A stretch of 64,000 nt of DNA from Modestobacter sp. VKM Ac-2982 (GTDB lineage Bacteria > Actinomycetota > Actinomycetes > Mycobacteriales > Geodermatophilaceae). The number at the start of each line of letters is the position of its first letter. The first letter of the stretch is position 1. The DNA lies in the NCBI RefSeq assembly GCF_026967935.1, contig NZ_JAPVBL010000002.1, positions 248,001 to 312,000 of the forward strand. The letters run 5' to 3'. Below are positions 7,184 to 18,455 of this stretch, one piece after another. The notes under the pieces are model-generated. The model saw only the letters and a list, made by a program, of their open reading frames with translations. It did not search any database and had not been told where the DNA came from. Both the position numbers and the translations under genes were made by a program.

Positions 7184-8542
7184 ATGTCCAATCCCGACTC
7201 CCACCGCGGCGGGCTGCTGAGCCGGCTGGTCGGCATGGTCCGGGGCAGCCTGTGGCCGATCCCGGCGCTGGGTGTGATGCTGGCCGTCGCCCTCGGCGTC
7301 CTGCTGCCGGAGCTGGACCAGCACTGGGCCACCCGCGAGCACCCGCTGACCTTCGCCTTCGGCGGCGGGGCGTCCGCGGCGCGCGACCTGCTGGCCGCGA
7401 TCGCCGGCTCGCTGATCTCGGTCACGGGCGTGACCTTCTCGCTCACCGTCGTCGCGCTGCAGCTGAGCAGCAGCCAGTTCACGCCCCGGCTGCTCCAGAC
7501 GTTCTCCACCGACCGCACGGTGCAGCTGACCCTGGCCCAGCTCGTGCTCACCTTCGTCTACGCGCTCACCGTGCTGCGGACGGTGCGCACCGAGAGCGCC
7601 ACGGAAGACGAGAGCGCCTTCGTGCCGCGGCTGTCGATCACGGTGGCCTACCTGCTGGCGCTGGGCAGCGTGCTGGCGCTCGTCCTCTTCCTGGGGCACC
7701 TCTCGCGGCTGCTGCGGGTGGAGACGATGTTGCGCGACGTCCACGACGAGGCCACCCAGACCGTCGCGCGGGAGCTCGACGAGCCGGACGGTGGGGCCCG
7801 CGACACGGTGGGGCACCACGCCGCCGGGCCGCCGGTGCCGCTGGTGGCCCGGTCCAGCGGCTTCCTCGTCGGGGTGGACGAGCGGGCGGCCGTCGCCGCC
7901 GCGCGCGAGGCCGGCGTGGTCGTCACCCTGGCCGTGCGGATCGGCGACTCCGTCGTCGAGGGGACGCCGGTGGCCCACGCCCGGTCGCTCGCGCCCGGCG
8001 GCAGCCCGGACACCGAGACGCTGGAGGAGGCGCTGGACTCGAGCTTCCAGCTGCACTACGAGCGGACTCCCGACCGGGACCTCGCCTACGGGCTGCGCAA
8101 GGTCGTGGACATCTGCGTCCGCGCGCTGTCCCCGGGCACCAACGACCCGACGACGGCGGTGCACGCCCTCTCGCACGCCTCCGCGATGCTCGGGCGGTTC
8201 GCCGAGTGCCCTGTGGAGCCCCGCGCCTGCCGCGACGAGGAGCAGCGGGTCCGGCTGGTCGTGCCGCCGTGGGAGCTGCCGGAGCTGCTGCAGCTGACGA
8301 TCGAGGAGCCGCTGCAGTTCGCCGAGGGGCAGCCCACCGTGCTCCGCCGGCTGGCGGGGCTGCTGCGAGAGTTCGCCTGGCGTGCGCAGGGCCGCTCCGT
8401 CGACGACCTGGTGTGCCGCTACGTCGACGCGGTCGCCGATCAGGCGCTGGCCTCCACCGGGATCACCGAGTCCGAGACCCGGGCGTGGCGGCAGAAGGTC
8501 CGCCAGGCGCTGGCCGGGAGCTGGCCGGCCGAGGTCGGCTGA
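7184..8542 (+). CDS. DUF2254 family predicted membrane protein
   Basis: A protein of about 452 residues matching the DUF2254 family (predicted membrane protein, role unknown). Transmembrane segments lie around residues 20-45, 70-100 (SLISVTGVTFSLTVVALQLSS region), 120-145 and 155-185; a soluble C-terminal half follows. The family signature QFTPRLLQTF follows the second hydrophobic region. ATG at 7184 is taken as start; an in-frame GTG at 7166 is possible and neither has a strong ribosome site. It stands alone between the STAS gene and a DUF421 gene. Confidence 0.8.
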   Translation: MSNPDSHRGGLLSRLVGMVRGSLWPIPALGVMLAVALGVLLPELDQHWATREHPLTFAFGGGASAARDLLAAIAGSLISVTGVTFSLTVVALQLSSSQFTPRLLQTFSTDRTVQLTLAQLVLTFVYALTVLRTVRTESATEDESAFVPRLSITVAYLLALGSVLALVLFLGHLSRLLRVETMLRDVHDEATQTVARELDEPDGGARDTVGHHAAGPPVPLVARSSGFLVGVDERAAVAAAREAGVVVTLAVRIGDSVVEGTPVAHARSLAPGGSPDTETLEEALDSSFQLHYERTPDRDLAYGLRKVVDICVRALSPGTNDPTTAVHALSHASAMLGRFAECPVEPRACRDEEQRVRLVVPPWELPELLQLTIEEPLQFAEGQPTVLRRLAGLLREFAWRAQGRSVDDLVCRYVDAVADQALASTGITESETRAWRQKVRQALAGSWPAEVG

Positions 8543-8562
8543 TCGTTCGTCGTCGCCGGTGC

Positions 8563-8588
8563 GTTTCCCGCCGGAGCGCGTTGGCTAC
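8563..8588 (+). promoter_or_regulatory. candidate SigB/SigF-type stress promoter
   Basis: GTTT at 8563-8566, a 16-base gap and GGCTAC at 8583-8588 fit the actinobacterial general-stress sigma pattern GTTT-N14-16-GGGTA(T/C) with one mismatch. It lies about 100 bases before the DUF421 gene, a family often under stress-sigma control in Gram-positive bacteria. The nearby STAS protein could belong to the same regulon. Pattern match only. Confidence 0.35.
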
Positions 8589-8688
8589 GGGGAGCGGGAC
8601 CCACCGGACGCAGCTGGTGCGTTCCTGCTGACCCGGCGCCAGGAGGGGAGCGGGCGAGCGGGCGAGCAGAACAGAGGAGAGCGCGTCG

Positions 8689-9228
8689 ATGTGGTTTGAC
8701 TCGTGGGCCGACCTGGGCCGGATCCTCGCGGTGGGGGCGGCGGCCTACGTCACCGTCGTCGTCGTCCTCCGCTTCTCCGGGAAGCGGACGCTGGCCAAGC
8801 TGAACGCCTACGACCTGGTCGTCACGGTGGCGCTCGGCTCGACCCTGGCCACCATCCTGATGAGCTCGGACGTCTCCTGGGCCGAGGGGGCGGTGGCGCT
8901 GGTCCTGTTGGCCGGGCTCCAGGCGCTGGTCGCCTGGGTGTCGGCGCACCGGTCCGGGGCGCGCAACGTCGTGACGTCGCGGCCGACGCTGCTGTTCCGG
9001 GAGGGACAGCCGCTGCCGCAGGCCCTGAGAGAGCAGCGGATGACCCTCGGCGAGATCCGGCAGGCCGTGCGCGCCACCGGCTCCGGTGACCTGGCCGACA
9101 TCGCCGCCGTGGTGCTGGAGAGCGACGGCACGCTCAGCGTCATCCCGCGCAGCAAGATCGGGGACTGGTCGGCGTTCGAGGGCGTGGCCGGGGCGGAGCA
9201 GGGCACCGCGGGCGACTGGGCGACCTGA
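8689..9228 (+). CDS. DUF421 (YetF-like) membrane protein
   Basis: A 179-residue protein of the DUF421/YetF family: three N-terminal transmembrane helices, with the family motif RFSGKRTLAKLNAYDLVVTVALGS split across the first two, followed by a small cytoplasmic domain with RPTLLFREG and a later LESDGTLSVIP strand. The biochemical function is not established; relatives are stress- or sporulation-linked membrane proteins. GAGGAGAG precedes the ATG by 7 bases. It is downstream of a candidate stress promoter. Confidence 0.85.
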   Translation: MWFDSWADLGRILAVGAAAYVTVVVVLRFSGKRTLAKLNAYDLVVTVALGSTLATILMSSDVSWAEGAVALVLLAGLQALVAWVSAHRSGARNVVTSRPTLLFREGQPLPQALREQRMTLGEIRQAVRATGSGDLADIAAVVLESDGTLSVIPRSKIGDWSAFEGVAGAEQGTAGDWAT

Positions 9229-9257
9229 CCGCCGCAGCCGGTCCGGCGCCGCCGTCT

Positions 9258-9274
9258 TTTGCGATCCTGTGACG
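9258..9274. promoter_or_regulatory. inverted copy of the 17-base CGTCACAGGATCGCAAA motif
   Basis: Bases 9258-9274 are the exact reverse complement of 6639-6655. This copy lies between the DUF421 gene and a small Cys-containing protein gene that starts at 9335, so it may be part of that gene's promoter. A related but imperfect TTGCGATC is found at 36879-36886 upstream of the phosphoketolase gene. Confidence 0.35.
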
Positions 9275-9334
9275 CTTCCCGGACACGCAGGCGGGGCTCT
9301 ACCGCCGGGCGGCCTGGTCACTCAGGGTGTGCGC

Positions 9335-9628
9335 ATGGTCTCCGTCTGGATCCAGTCCTTGCACAACCTCCACTGCCCCGAGTGCGACACCCGGCTGATC
9401 GAGCGCGCCGGCCGGTTCGAGGTGCCCGGACGCCCGCGCCCGGTGCTCGTCGGCGAGGTCGGCACGCTGTGCTGTCGGGGCGGGCACCCCCTGCCCAGCC
9501 GGCAGGATCTCTACGAACACCGCGAGCAGCGCGGCCACGCCCGGACGGCGGCCGTCCGGGAGGTCGCGCCCCCGACGTCCACCGATGTCCAGCTCGTGGC
9601 CGCCGGTGCACCGCTGGCCGACGCGTGA
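9335..9628 (+). CDS. small Cys-containing (zinc-ribbon-like) hypothetical protein
   Basis: A 97-residue protein of unknown function. It holds CPEC near residues 14-17 and CCRGGH about 35 residues later, a pattern compatible with a zinc ribbon or other metal site, followed by a disordered tail rich in Ala, Val and Thr. The ATG at 9335 is the clearest start; a GTG two codons upstream is possible. It follows the inverted 17-base motif and lies beside the Csp copper-binding gene, convergent with it. No family recognised. Confidence 0.5.
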   Translation: MVSVWIQSLHNLHCPECDTRLIERAGRFEVPGRPRPVLVGEVGTLCCRGGHPLPSRQDLYEHREQRGHARTAAVREVAPPTSTDVQLVAAGAPLADA

Positions 9629-9714
9629 ACCGGCGATGACCCTCTCGATCGCACCGACGAGCAGGACCGCCGCGTACCACCCCCCGGGCGGTTCGCGGCG
9701 GCGTGCCCGGCGGG

Positions 9715-10122
9715 TCAGCCCAGGGAGCTGATCAGCTCGCGGCAGGCCTGCTCGCACCGCCGGCAGGCCTCCGCGCAGACCCGGCAGTGCTCGTGCATCT
9801 CGGCGTGCCCGCTGCACTCGTCACCGCACGCCTTGCAGGCGGCCGCGCAGGCCTCGAGCACGGCCCGGACCACATCGGCGTCGGGCTGGGTGCGCCGCGA
9901 CAGGACCCGCCCGGTGGTCTCGCAGACGTCGGCGCAGTCCAGGTTGTTCCGGATACAGGCCCGCAGGTCGGTCACCATCTCCTCGGCCAGACAGGCGTCG
10001 GCGCACGCGGTGCAGGCCTGCGCGCACTCCAGGCACGCCTCGATGCAGGCGACCAGCTTCTCCCGGTCGATGCCCGCGAGGTCCTGCGGGTGGGTGTCCA
10101 GCATCTGGGTGACGACGGTCAT
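9715..10122 (-). CDS. csp3: cytosolic copper-storage protein, Csp3-like four-helix bundle
   Basis: A 135-residue protein with 18 cysteines spaced along four predicted helices (repeats such as [19 protein letters not shown] and [15 protein letters not shown]). That is the pattern of Csp proteins, which line the core of a four-helix bundle with cysteines and store many Cu(I) ions. There is no Tat signal, so it resembles the cytosolic Csp3 rather than Csp1. GGAGGAG lies 5 bases before the ATG. It is divergent from the devR-like gene. It should buffer copper in the cytoplasm. Confidence 0.88.
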   Translation of the reverse strand: MTVVTQMLDTHPQDLAGIDREKLVACIEACLECAQACTACADACLAEEMVTDLRACIRNNLDCADVCETTGRVLSRRTQPDADVVRAVLEACAAACKACGDECSGHAEMHEHCRVCAEACRRCEQACRELISSLG

Positions 10123-10251
10123 CTCTGCTCCTCCACGTCGGCGGGGCGGCCGGCTGCCGCATCTCCTGCGGGCTGCCCTACCCACCCGGTCGTCGGGGGC
10201 ACGCACGACATGGCGTCGCCATCTGGGCGCGGTGGCAGCGCAGTGGTGCGG

Positions 10252-10298
10252 GGCGGGACCTTGGTCCTGCACCGGCCCTCGGTCCGGCCGCCTAGATT
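10252..10298 (+). promoter_or_regulatory. DevR/DosR-box-like site and -10 element before the devR-like gene
   Basis: GGGACCTTGGTCCT at 10255-10268 matches the core of the DosR/DevR box (GGGACTTTAGTCCC) at 11 of 14 positions and is itself a near palindrome. A TAGATT hexamer at 10293-10298 fits a -10 element. The box centre is about 43 bases upstream of the predicted transcription start, a usual place for DevR activation. This suggests autoregulation by the response regulator that starts at 10384. The rest of the 10123-10383 spacer holds no gene. Confidence 0.5.
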
Positions 10299-10383
10299 CG
10301 CTGCCGGAGGCGTGCGTCGGAGCGCGCCGGCAACGACGACCCAGCCGTGTCGCCACGGCACGGCGGAGAGCACGAGGTACCGC

Positions 10384-11061
10384 GTGACCACGGACGCTGC
10401 GTCCGGCCCCATCCGGGTGTTCCTGCTCGACGACCACGAGATCGTCCGGCGCGGTGTCGCCGAGGTGCTGGAGACCGACCCGGGCATCACGGTCGTCGGT
10501 GAGGCGAAGAACGCCGCCGAGGCGCTGGCCCGGGTGCCGGCGCTGCGCCCGGACGTCGCCGTCCTGGACGTGCGGCTGCCCGACGGTGACGGCGTCTCGG
10601 TCTGCCGGGAACTGCGGTCGCGGCTGCCGGACCTGAAGGCCGTGATGCTGACCAGCTACAGCGACGACGAGGCGCTGTTCGAGGCGATCATGGCCGGCGC
10701 CTCGGGCTACCTGCTGAAGCAGATCCTGGGCCAGGACCTGGTCAGTGCCGTGCGCACGGTGGCCGGCGGTGGGTCGCTGCTCGACCCGGCCGCGGCGGCC
10801 GCGGTCATGCAGCGGATGCGCCGGGCCGCCGAGCCCAGCGGCCCGCTGGCCAAGCTCAGCGACCAGGAGCGCACGGTGCTGGAGCTGATCGGGGAGGGGC
10901 TGACCAACCGGCAGATCGGCGAGCGGATGTTCCTGGCCGAGAAGACGATCAAGAACTACGTGTCCCACCTGCTGGCCAAGCTGGGGCTGGAGCGGCGGAC
11001 CCAGGCCGCGATCCTGGCCACCGAGCTCCGGCGCCCGGGCCCGGCGGCGTCCCACGGCTGA
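10384..11061 (+). CDS. devR: NarL/FixJ-type response regulator, DevR/DosR-like
   Basis: A 225-residue regulator. The receiver domain has LLDDHE near residues 15-19 and phospho-acceptor D62 ([11 protein letters not shown]); the C-terminal LuxR-type HTH reads [22 protein letters not shown] and continues with [23 protein letters not shown], nearly identical in pattern to mycobacterial DosR. DosR-type regulators switch on dormancy genes under hypoxia or nitric oxide. The GTG at 10384 has an AGG-type ribosome site. It is convergent with the DevS-like kinase gene, so the pair is not an operon. A DevR-box-like element lies upstream. Confidence 0.9.
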   Translation: MTTDAASGPIRVFLLDDHEIVRRGVAEVLETDPGITVVGEAKNAAEALARVPALRPDVAVLDVRLPDGDGVSVCRELRSRLPDLKAVMLTSYSDDEALFEAIMAGASGYLLKQILGQDLVSAVRTVAGGGSLLDPAAAAAVMQRMRRAAEPSGPLAKLSDQERTVLELIGEGLTNRQIGERMFLAEKTIKNYVSHLLAKLGLERRTQAAILATELRRPGPAASHG

Positions 11062-11089
11062 CCCGGGGGCGCGCCAGGTGTCGTGACGG

Positions 11090-13466
<2,377 letters not shown>

Positions 13467-13521
13467 GTGGCGGATTTCGTACGGAGCGCTCGATATCCGA
13501 GCTGCGGTCAAAGGAGACCTC

Positions 13522-14724
13522 ATGGGACGAAGGACCGCGACGACGCGTGCCGCCGCAGTGCTGGCGGCGATGACCCTCAGCCTGGCGGCTTGCGCCGAGT
13601 CCGAGGAGGGCGGTGGCGGCGGTGGCGGCGCCAGCGCCGACGAGACGGGCCCGATCAAGATCGGCGCCGTGCTGGACATCACCGGCGCCGGGGCGTCGCT
13701 GGGCGTGCCGGAGCGCCAGGCCCTCGAGCTGCTCGCCGGGCAGCTGGAGGAGGAGGGTGGCATCGACGGCCGCGAGGTCGAGCTGATCATCGAGGACAAC
13801 CAGTCCACCGAGGACGGCGCCGCCAAGGCGATGAACAAGCTGGTCAACGAGGACGAGGTCGACATCGTCCTCGGCGCCAGCCGCACCGGCCCCAGCCTGG
13901 CGATGCGGCCGATCGCGGAGTCCACCGAGACGCCGATGATCTCCCTGGCCGCGAACCAGGCGATCGTCGAGGACTCGGAGTGGGTCTTCAAGACCGCCCA
14001 GAACGACCGGGTCGTCATCGAGCGCATGATCGACTACATGGCCGAGCAGGGCTGGAGCACCGTCGGCCTGGCCCGGGACGCCTCCGGCTTCGGCGAGGGC
14101 GTGCAGGAGATGTTCGACGAGATCGGTGCAGAGCAGGGCATCTCCGTCGTGGCCACGGAGAAGTTCGCCCCGGACGCCACCGACTTCACCGCGCAGATGG
14201 TGAACCTGCGCGACGCCGGCGCCGACGTGAACGTCATCTGGGGCATCCCGCCGGCCGCCGGGCTGGCGCAGCGGGCGTACGACCAGCTGGGCATCGAGAC
14301 GCCGGTGATGCAGAGCCACGGCATCGGCAACCAGGTCTTCCTGGACACCGCCGGGGAGGCTGCCGAGGGCATGGTGGCACCGCTGGGCCGTCTCGTCGTC
14401 GCCGAGCAGCTGCCCGAGGACGACCCGCAGAAGGAGATCATCACCTCCTTCATCGAGGACTACACCGCTGAGTACGGGGCCGGGCCCTCCACGTTCTCCG
14501 GGCACGCCTACGACGCCTGGCAGCTCGCCGTCGACGCCCTGAGCGAGGAGGGCACCGACCCCCAGGCCATCCGCGACCACCTGGAGAGCGTCACCGACTT
14601 CACCGGCATCAGCGGGGTCTTCACGATGACCCCGGAGGACCACGCGGGGCTGTCGAAGGAGGCCCTCGCGCTGGTCACCGTGGAGAACGGTCAGTGGCAG
14701 CTGGTCCCGGACCAGGGCGACTGA
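13522..14724 (+). CDS. livK: branched-chain amino-acid-type ABC transporter substrate-binding lipoprotein
   Basis: A 400-residue extracellular binding protein. A signal peptide ends in lipobox LAAC, followed by a Glu/Gly-rich linker, then a type I periplasmic-binding fold beginning IKIGAVLDITGAGASLG as in LivK/AmiC/UrtA family proteins. GGAGA precedes the ATG by 6 bases. Genes for both permeases, two ATPases and a 2-hydroxy-acid dehydrogenase follow. The ligand may be a branched-chain amino acid, a hydroxy acid or an aromatic acid; the dehydrogenase context favours a hydroxy acid, by inference. Confidence 0.9.
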   Translation: MGRRTATTRAAAVLAAMTLSLAACAESEEGGGGGGGASADETGPIKIGAVLDITGAGASLGVPERQALELLAGQLEEEGGIDGREVELIIEDNQSTEDGAAKAMNKLVNEDEVDIVLGASRTGPSLAMRPIAESTETPMISLAANQAIVEDSEWVFKTAQNDRVVIERMIDYMAEQGWSTVGLARDASGFGEGVQEMFDEIGAEQGISVVATEKFAPDATDFTAQMVNLRDAGADVNVIWGIPPAAGLAQRAYDQLGIETPVMQSHGIGNQVFLDTAGEAAEGMVAPLGRLVVAEQLPEDDPQKEIITSFIEDYTAEYGAGPSTFSGHAYDAWQLAVDALSEEGTDPQAIRDHLESVTDFTGISGVFTMTPEDHAGLSKEALALVTVENGQWQLVPDQGD

Positions 14725-14757
14725 CGCCCGCCGTGAGCGTCGTCGCCAGGTCGTGCA

Positions 14758-14792
14758 GGGGGCTGTTGCCCCCGGTCCCGCCGGTCGGCGGG
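14758..14792 (+). promoter_or_regulatory. two tandem RNA hairpins between binding-protein and permease genes
   Basis: GGGGGC-tgtt-GCCCCC (14758-14773) and CCCGCC-ggtc-GGCGGG (14777-14792) are two perfect 6-base-pair stems with 4-base loops, 4 bases apart, in the 100-base gap before livH. Such structures often reduce read-through or protect the upstream message, so binding protein is made in excess over permease. No U-tract follows, so they are probably not a full intrinsic terminator. Confidence 0.5.
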
Positions 14793-14824
14793 TGCCCTGC
14801 GGACAGCGGTGAGGTGGTGGGTCG

Positions 14825-15694
14825 GTGACCGACCTGCTGCAGCTGCTGTTCGCCGGGCTCAGCCAGGGTGCGGTCTACGCACTCGTCGCCATCGGCTTCG
14901 TGGCGATCTTCACCGTCAGCGGGGTCATCAACCTGGCCCAGGGCGAGTTCGCCGCCCTGGCCGGGCTGGTGGCCATCTCCGCGGTGGGCAGCGGTCTCCC
15001 GCTGCTCGCCGCGGTGGTGCTCGCCGTGGTGTCGGTCGCCCTGGTGGCCGTGATCATGGAGCGGCTGGTCATCTTCCCGGTCAAGCGGATGACGACGCTG
15101 GTGTCGCTGATCCTCACCCTGGGTGTCTCCACCGGCCTCAAGGCCCTGATGCTGCTGGTCTACGGCCCGAACGCGGAGGGGCTGACGCCGCTGACCCCCG
15201 GCGGGTTCTCCCTGGGTGGGGTGAGCATCCGCTACCAGGAGCTGTGGATCCTGCTGATCGCCGGGGTGGTCTCGCTGGCGGTCTACTGGTTCTACGAGCG
15301 GACCCTGGCCGGCAAGTCGCTGCGCGCCTGCGCCGAGCAACCGGTGGCCGCCCGACTCGTCGGCATCTCGCTGACCAAGGCCTCGCTGCTGAGCTTCCTG
15401 ATCGCCGGGACCGTCGGGGCGATCGCCGGCGTGCTGGCCAGCCCGCTCTACTTCACGTCCTGGGAGTCCGGGCTCACCCTCGGGCTCAAGGGCTTCGTCG
15501 CCGCCACCCTGGGCGGGCTGATCTCGGTGCGGGGAGCCGTGCTCGGTGGGCTCCTGCTGGGCGTGCTCGAGACGCTCACCGCCGGCTACATCAGCACCGG
15601 CTTGCGGGACGCGGTGGCCTTCCTGCTGCTCATCATCGTGCTCGTCGCCCGGCCCGCCGGGATCTTCGGGCGTACCGCGGAAGCGAGGGTCTGA
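14825..15694 (+). CDS. livH: LivH-family ABC transporter permease
   Basis: A 289-residue inner-membrane permease with about eight transmembrane helices. The start region LLQLLFAGLSQGAVYALVAIGF and the following GVINLAQGEFAAL are the classic LivH signature. It forms the pore with the LivM-like half of the next protein. GTG start with GAGGTGG upstream. Only 3 bases separate it from the next gene. Confidence 0.93.
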   Translation: MTDLLQLLFAGLSQGAVYALVAIGFVAIFTVSGVINLAQGEFAALAGLVAISAVGSGLPLLAAVVLAVVSVALVAVIMERLVIFPVKRMTTLVSLILTLGVSTGLKALMLLVYGPNAEGLTPLTPGGFSLGGVSIRYQELWILLIAGVVSLAVYWFYERTLAGKSLRACAEQPVAARLVGISLTKASLLSFLIAGTVGAIAGVLASPLYFTSWESGLTLGLKGFVAATLGGLISVRGAVLGGLLLGVLETLTAGYISTGLRDAVAFLLLIIVLVARPAGIFGRTAEARV

Positions 15695-15697
15695 CCC

Positions 15698-17596
15698 GTG
15701 ACCCGTCGACTGCCCCGCATCGGGGCCCACCGCCGCCGCAGCCGGCGCGGCGACGTCATCGGCATCGCCGTCGTCGCGCTGCTCATGCTGGCGCTCCCGC
15801 TCGTCGCCTCCTCCAGTGTCATCAACGTCGGCGTCTACGCGCTCATCTACGCCCTGGCCGCACTCGGGCTGTCGCTGCTGATGGGGCTGGCCGGCCAGGT
15901 CAGCCTCGGGCAGGCCGGCTTCTTCGCGATCGGGGCCTACACGCAGGCGGTGCTCGTCACCAAGTACGAGTGGAGCGGGCTGCCGGCCTCGGTGCTGGCG
16001 GTGGCGGTGACGATGACGGCGGCGCTGCTCGTCGGGCTGCCGCTGCTGCGGCTGCGAGGCCACTACCTCGCCCTGGCCACCCTCGGCTTCGGCGTGATCG
16101 TCACCGTGCTGGCCACCGAGTCCGACTTCCTCGGCGCCACCTCGGGCATCTTCGGCATCACCAAGCCGGAGATGAACGGCCGCACGTACAACTCACCGAC
16201 CGAGTACTACCTGCTGCTGGTCCCGGTCGTGCTGCTCGGCCTGTGGCTGGCCCGCAACATCGTGGAGAGCCGGATCGGCCGCGCGCTCGGCGCGGTCAAC
16301 GACTCCGAGGTCGCCGCCGAGTCCCTCGGCGTGGACACCTTCCGGCTGCGGGTGCAGGTCTTCGTGCTCTCGGCCGCCTACGCCAGCGTCGCCGGGACGG
16401 CGTTCGCCCACTGGCTCGGGGTGATCAACCCGAACGCGGCGAACTTCCCGCTGTCGGTGAAGTTCCTGCTGATGGCGGTGCTCGGCGGGGTGGGCAGCGT
16501 CTACGGCGCGGTCGTCGGGGCCTTCGCCGTCGAGGGGCTGGACGACGGGCTGCGCCGGCTGATCCCGGAGCTGCTGCCCGGCGCGGTCGGTGAGGTGCAG
16601 CTGATCGGCTTCGGCATCCTGCTCACCACGATCATGATCTTCCTGCCCGGTGGTCTGCACCAGCTGTGGACCGGGGCCCGACGACGGATGGCCGGCAGTG
16701 CGCCCGAGCCCGACGACGACGAGGAGGAGATCCACCTGGAGCCGGTGGCCGACGACGTCCCGCTGCTCGCGCGGGAGGGCCGGCCGGCCCCGGGCACGCC
16801 GTTGCTGGAGGTGCGCGGGCTGACCAAGCGCTTCGGCGGGGTCACCGCCGTCGACGACTTCGACCTCACGGTGGCGGCCGGGGAGATCGTGGCGCTGATC
16901 GGGCCCAACGGCGCCGGCAAGACCACCGCCTTCAACATGATCAGCGGGGCGGTGACCCCGACCGCGGGCGAGGTCACGATGGCCGGCACCCGGGTGGAGG
17001 GGCGCAAGCCGCACGTGTTCGCCCGGGCCGGGGCCACCCGCACGTTCCAGAACCTGCAGATCTTCGCCTCGGCGACGGTGCTGGGGAACGTGATGGTCGG
17101 CCGCCACCTGCGCAGCCGTTCCGGGATGCTCGGGGCCGCGCTGGTGCTGCCGGCCCGGCGCGAGGAGCGCGCCGTCGAGGAGTCCGCACGCGAACTGCTG
17201 GACCTGCTCGGGCTGGGGGAGGACGCCGACCGGCTGGCGGTCGACCTGCCCTTCGGTCGGCAGCGGCTGGTCGAGATCGCCCGGGCACTGGCCCTGGACC
17301 CCGACCTGCTGCTGCTGGACGAGCCGATGGCCGGCCTGTCGGGCACCGAGCGGCGCGAGCTGGCCCGGTTGCTGCGCCGGCTGCGCGCCGGCGGCATGGC
17401 GATCGTCCTGGTCGAGCACGACGTGGAGGCGGTGCTCGCGCTCGCCGACCGGGTCGCCGTGCTGGAGGACGGCGTCCGGATCGCGCTGGGCACACCGGAC
17501 GAGGTGCGGCACGACCCGGCGGTGCTGGCGGCCTACCTGGGCGTCGAGCCGGAGGACGAGGCCGCGACCGCGGGCGCCGAGGCGGGCACCCCGTGA
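15698..17596 (+). CDS. fused LivM permease-LivG ATPase of the importer
   Basis: A 632-residue fusion. Residues 1-~325 are a LivM permease (about 9-10 helices; the GLAGQVSLGQAGFFAIGAY signature is visible). A hydrophilic acidic linker (PDDDEEE region, about 330-365) joins it to a LivG ATPase with Walker A GPNGAGKTT, signature LPFGRQR and Walker B LLLLDEP. In most bacteria these are two proteins. The fusion forces equal amounts of permease and ATPase. Fusions of this kind are known in some actinobacteria and proteobacteria, so it is uncommon rather than new. No frameshift is evident: the linker reads smoothly in one frame. Confidence 0.93.
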   Translation: MTRRLPRIGAHRRRSRRGDVIGIAVVALLMLALPLVASSSVINVGVYALIYALAALGLSLLMGLAGQVSLGQAGFFAIGAYTQAVLVTKYEWSGLPASVLAVAVTMTAALLVGLPLLRLRGHYLALATLGFGVIVTVLATESDFLGATSGIFGITKPEMNGRTYNSPTEYYLLLVPVVLLGLWLARNIVESRIGRALGAVNDSEVAAESLGVDTFRLRVQVFVLSAAYASVAGTAFAHWLGVINPNAANFPLSVKFLLMAVLGGVGSVYGAVVGAFAVEGLDDGLRRLIPELLPGAVGEVQLIGFGILLTTIMIFLPGGLHQLWTGARRRMAGSAPEPDDDEEEIHLEPVADDVPLLAREGRPAPGTPLLEVRGLTKRFGGVTAVDDFDLTVAAGEIVALIGPNGAGKTTAFNMISGAVTPTAGEVTMAGTRVEGRKPHVFARAGATRTFQNLQIFASATVLGNVMVGRHLRSRSGMLGAALVLPARREERAVEESARELLDLLGLGEDADRLAVDLPFGRQRLVEIARALALDPDLLLLDEPMAGLSGTERRELARLLRRLRAGGMAIVLVEHDVEAVLALADRVAVLEDGVRIALGTPDEVRHDPAVLAAYLGVEPEDEAATAGAEAGTP

Positions 17597-17648
17597 GCCG
17601 GCCGGGCACGGACGGACCGGCCCGCCCGGTCCCCGAGGAGGGACGGTC

Positions 17649-18451
<803 letters not shown>

Positions 18452-18455
<4 letters not shown>

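Noticed and set aside
15698-17596. LivM-LivG as an artefact of a frameshift joining two genes
   Set aside because: The frame passes smoothly through an acidic hydrophilic linker with normal codon bias, and no start signals for a separate ATPase are evident. A true fusion is more likely.
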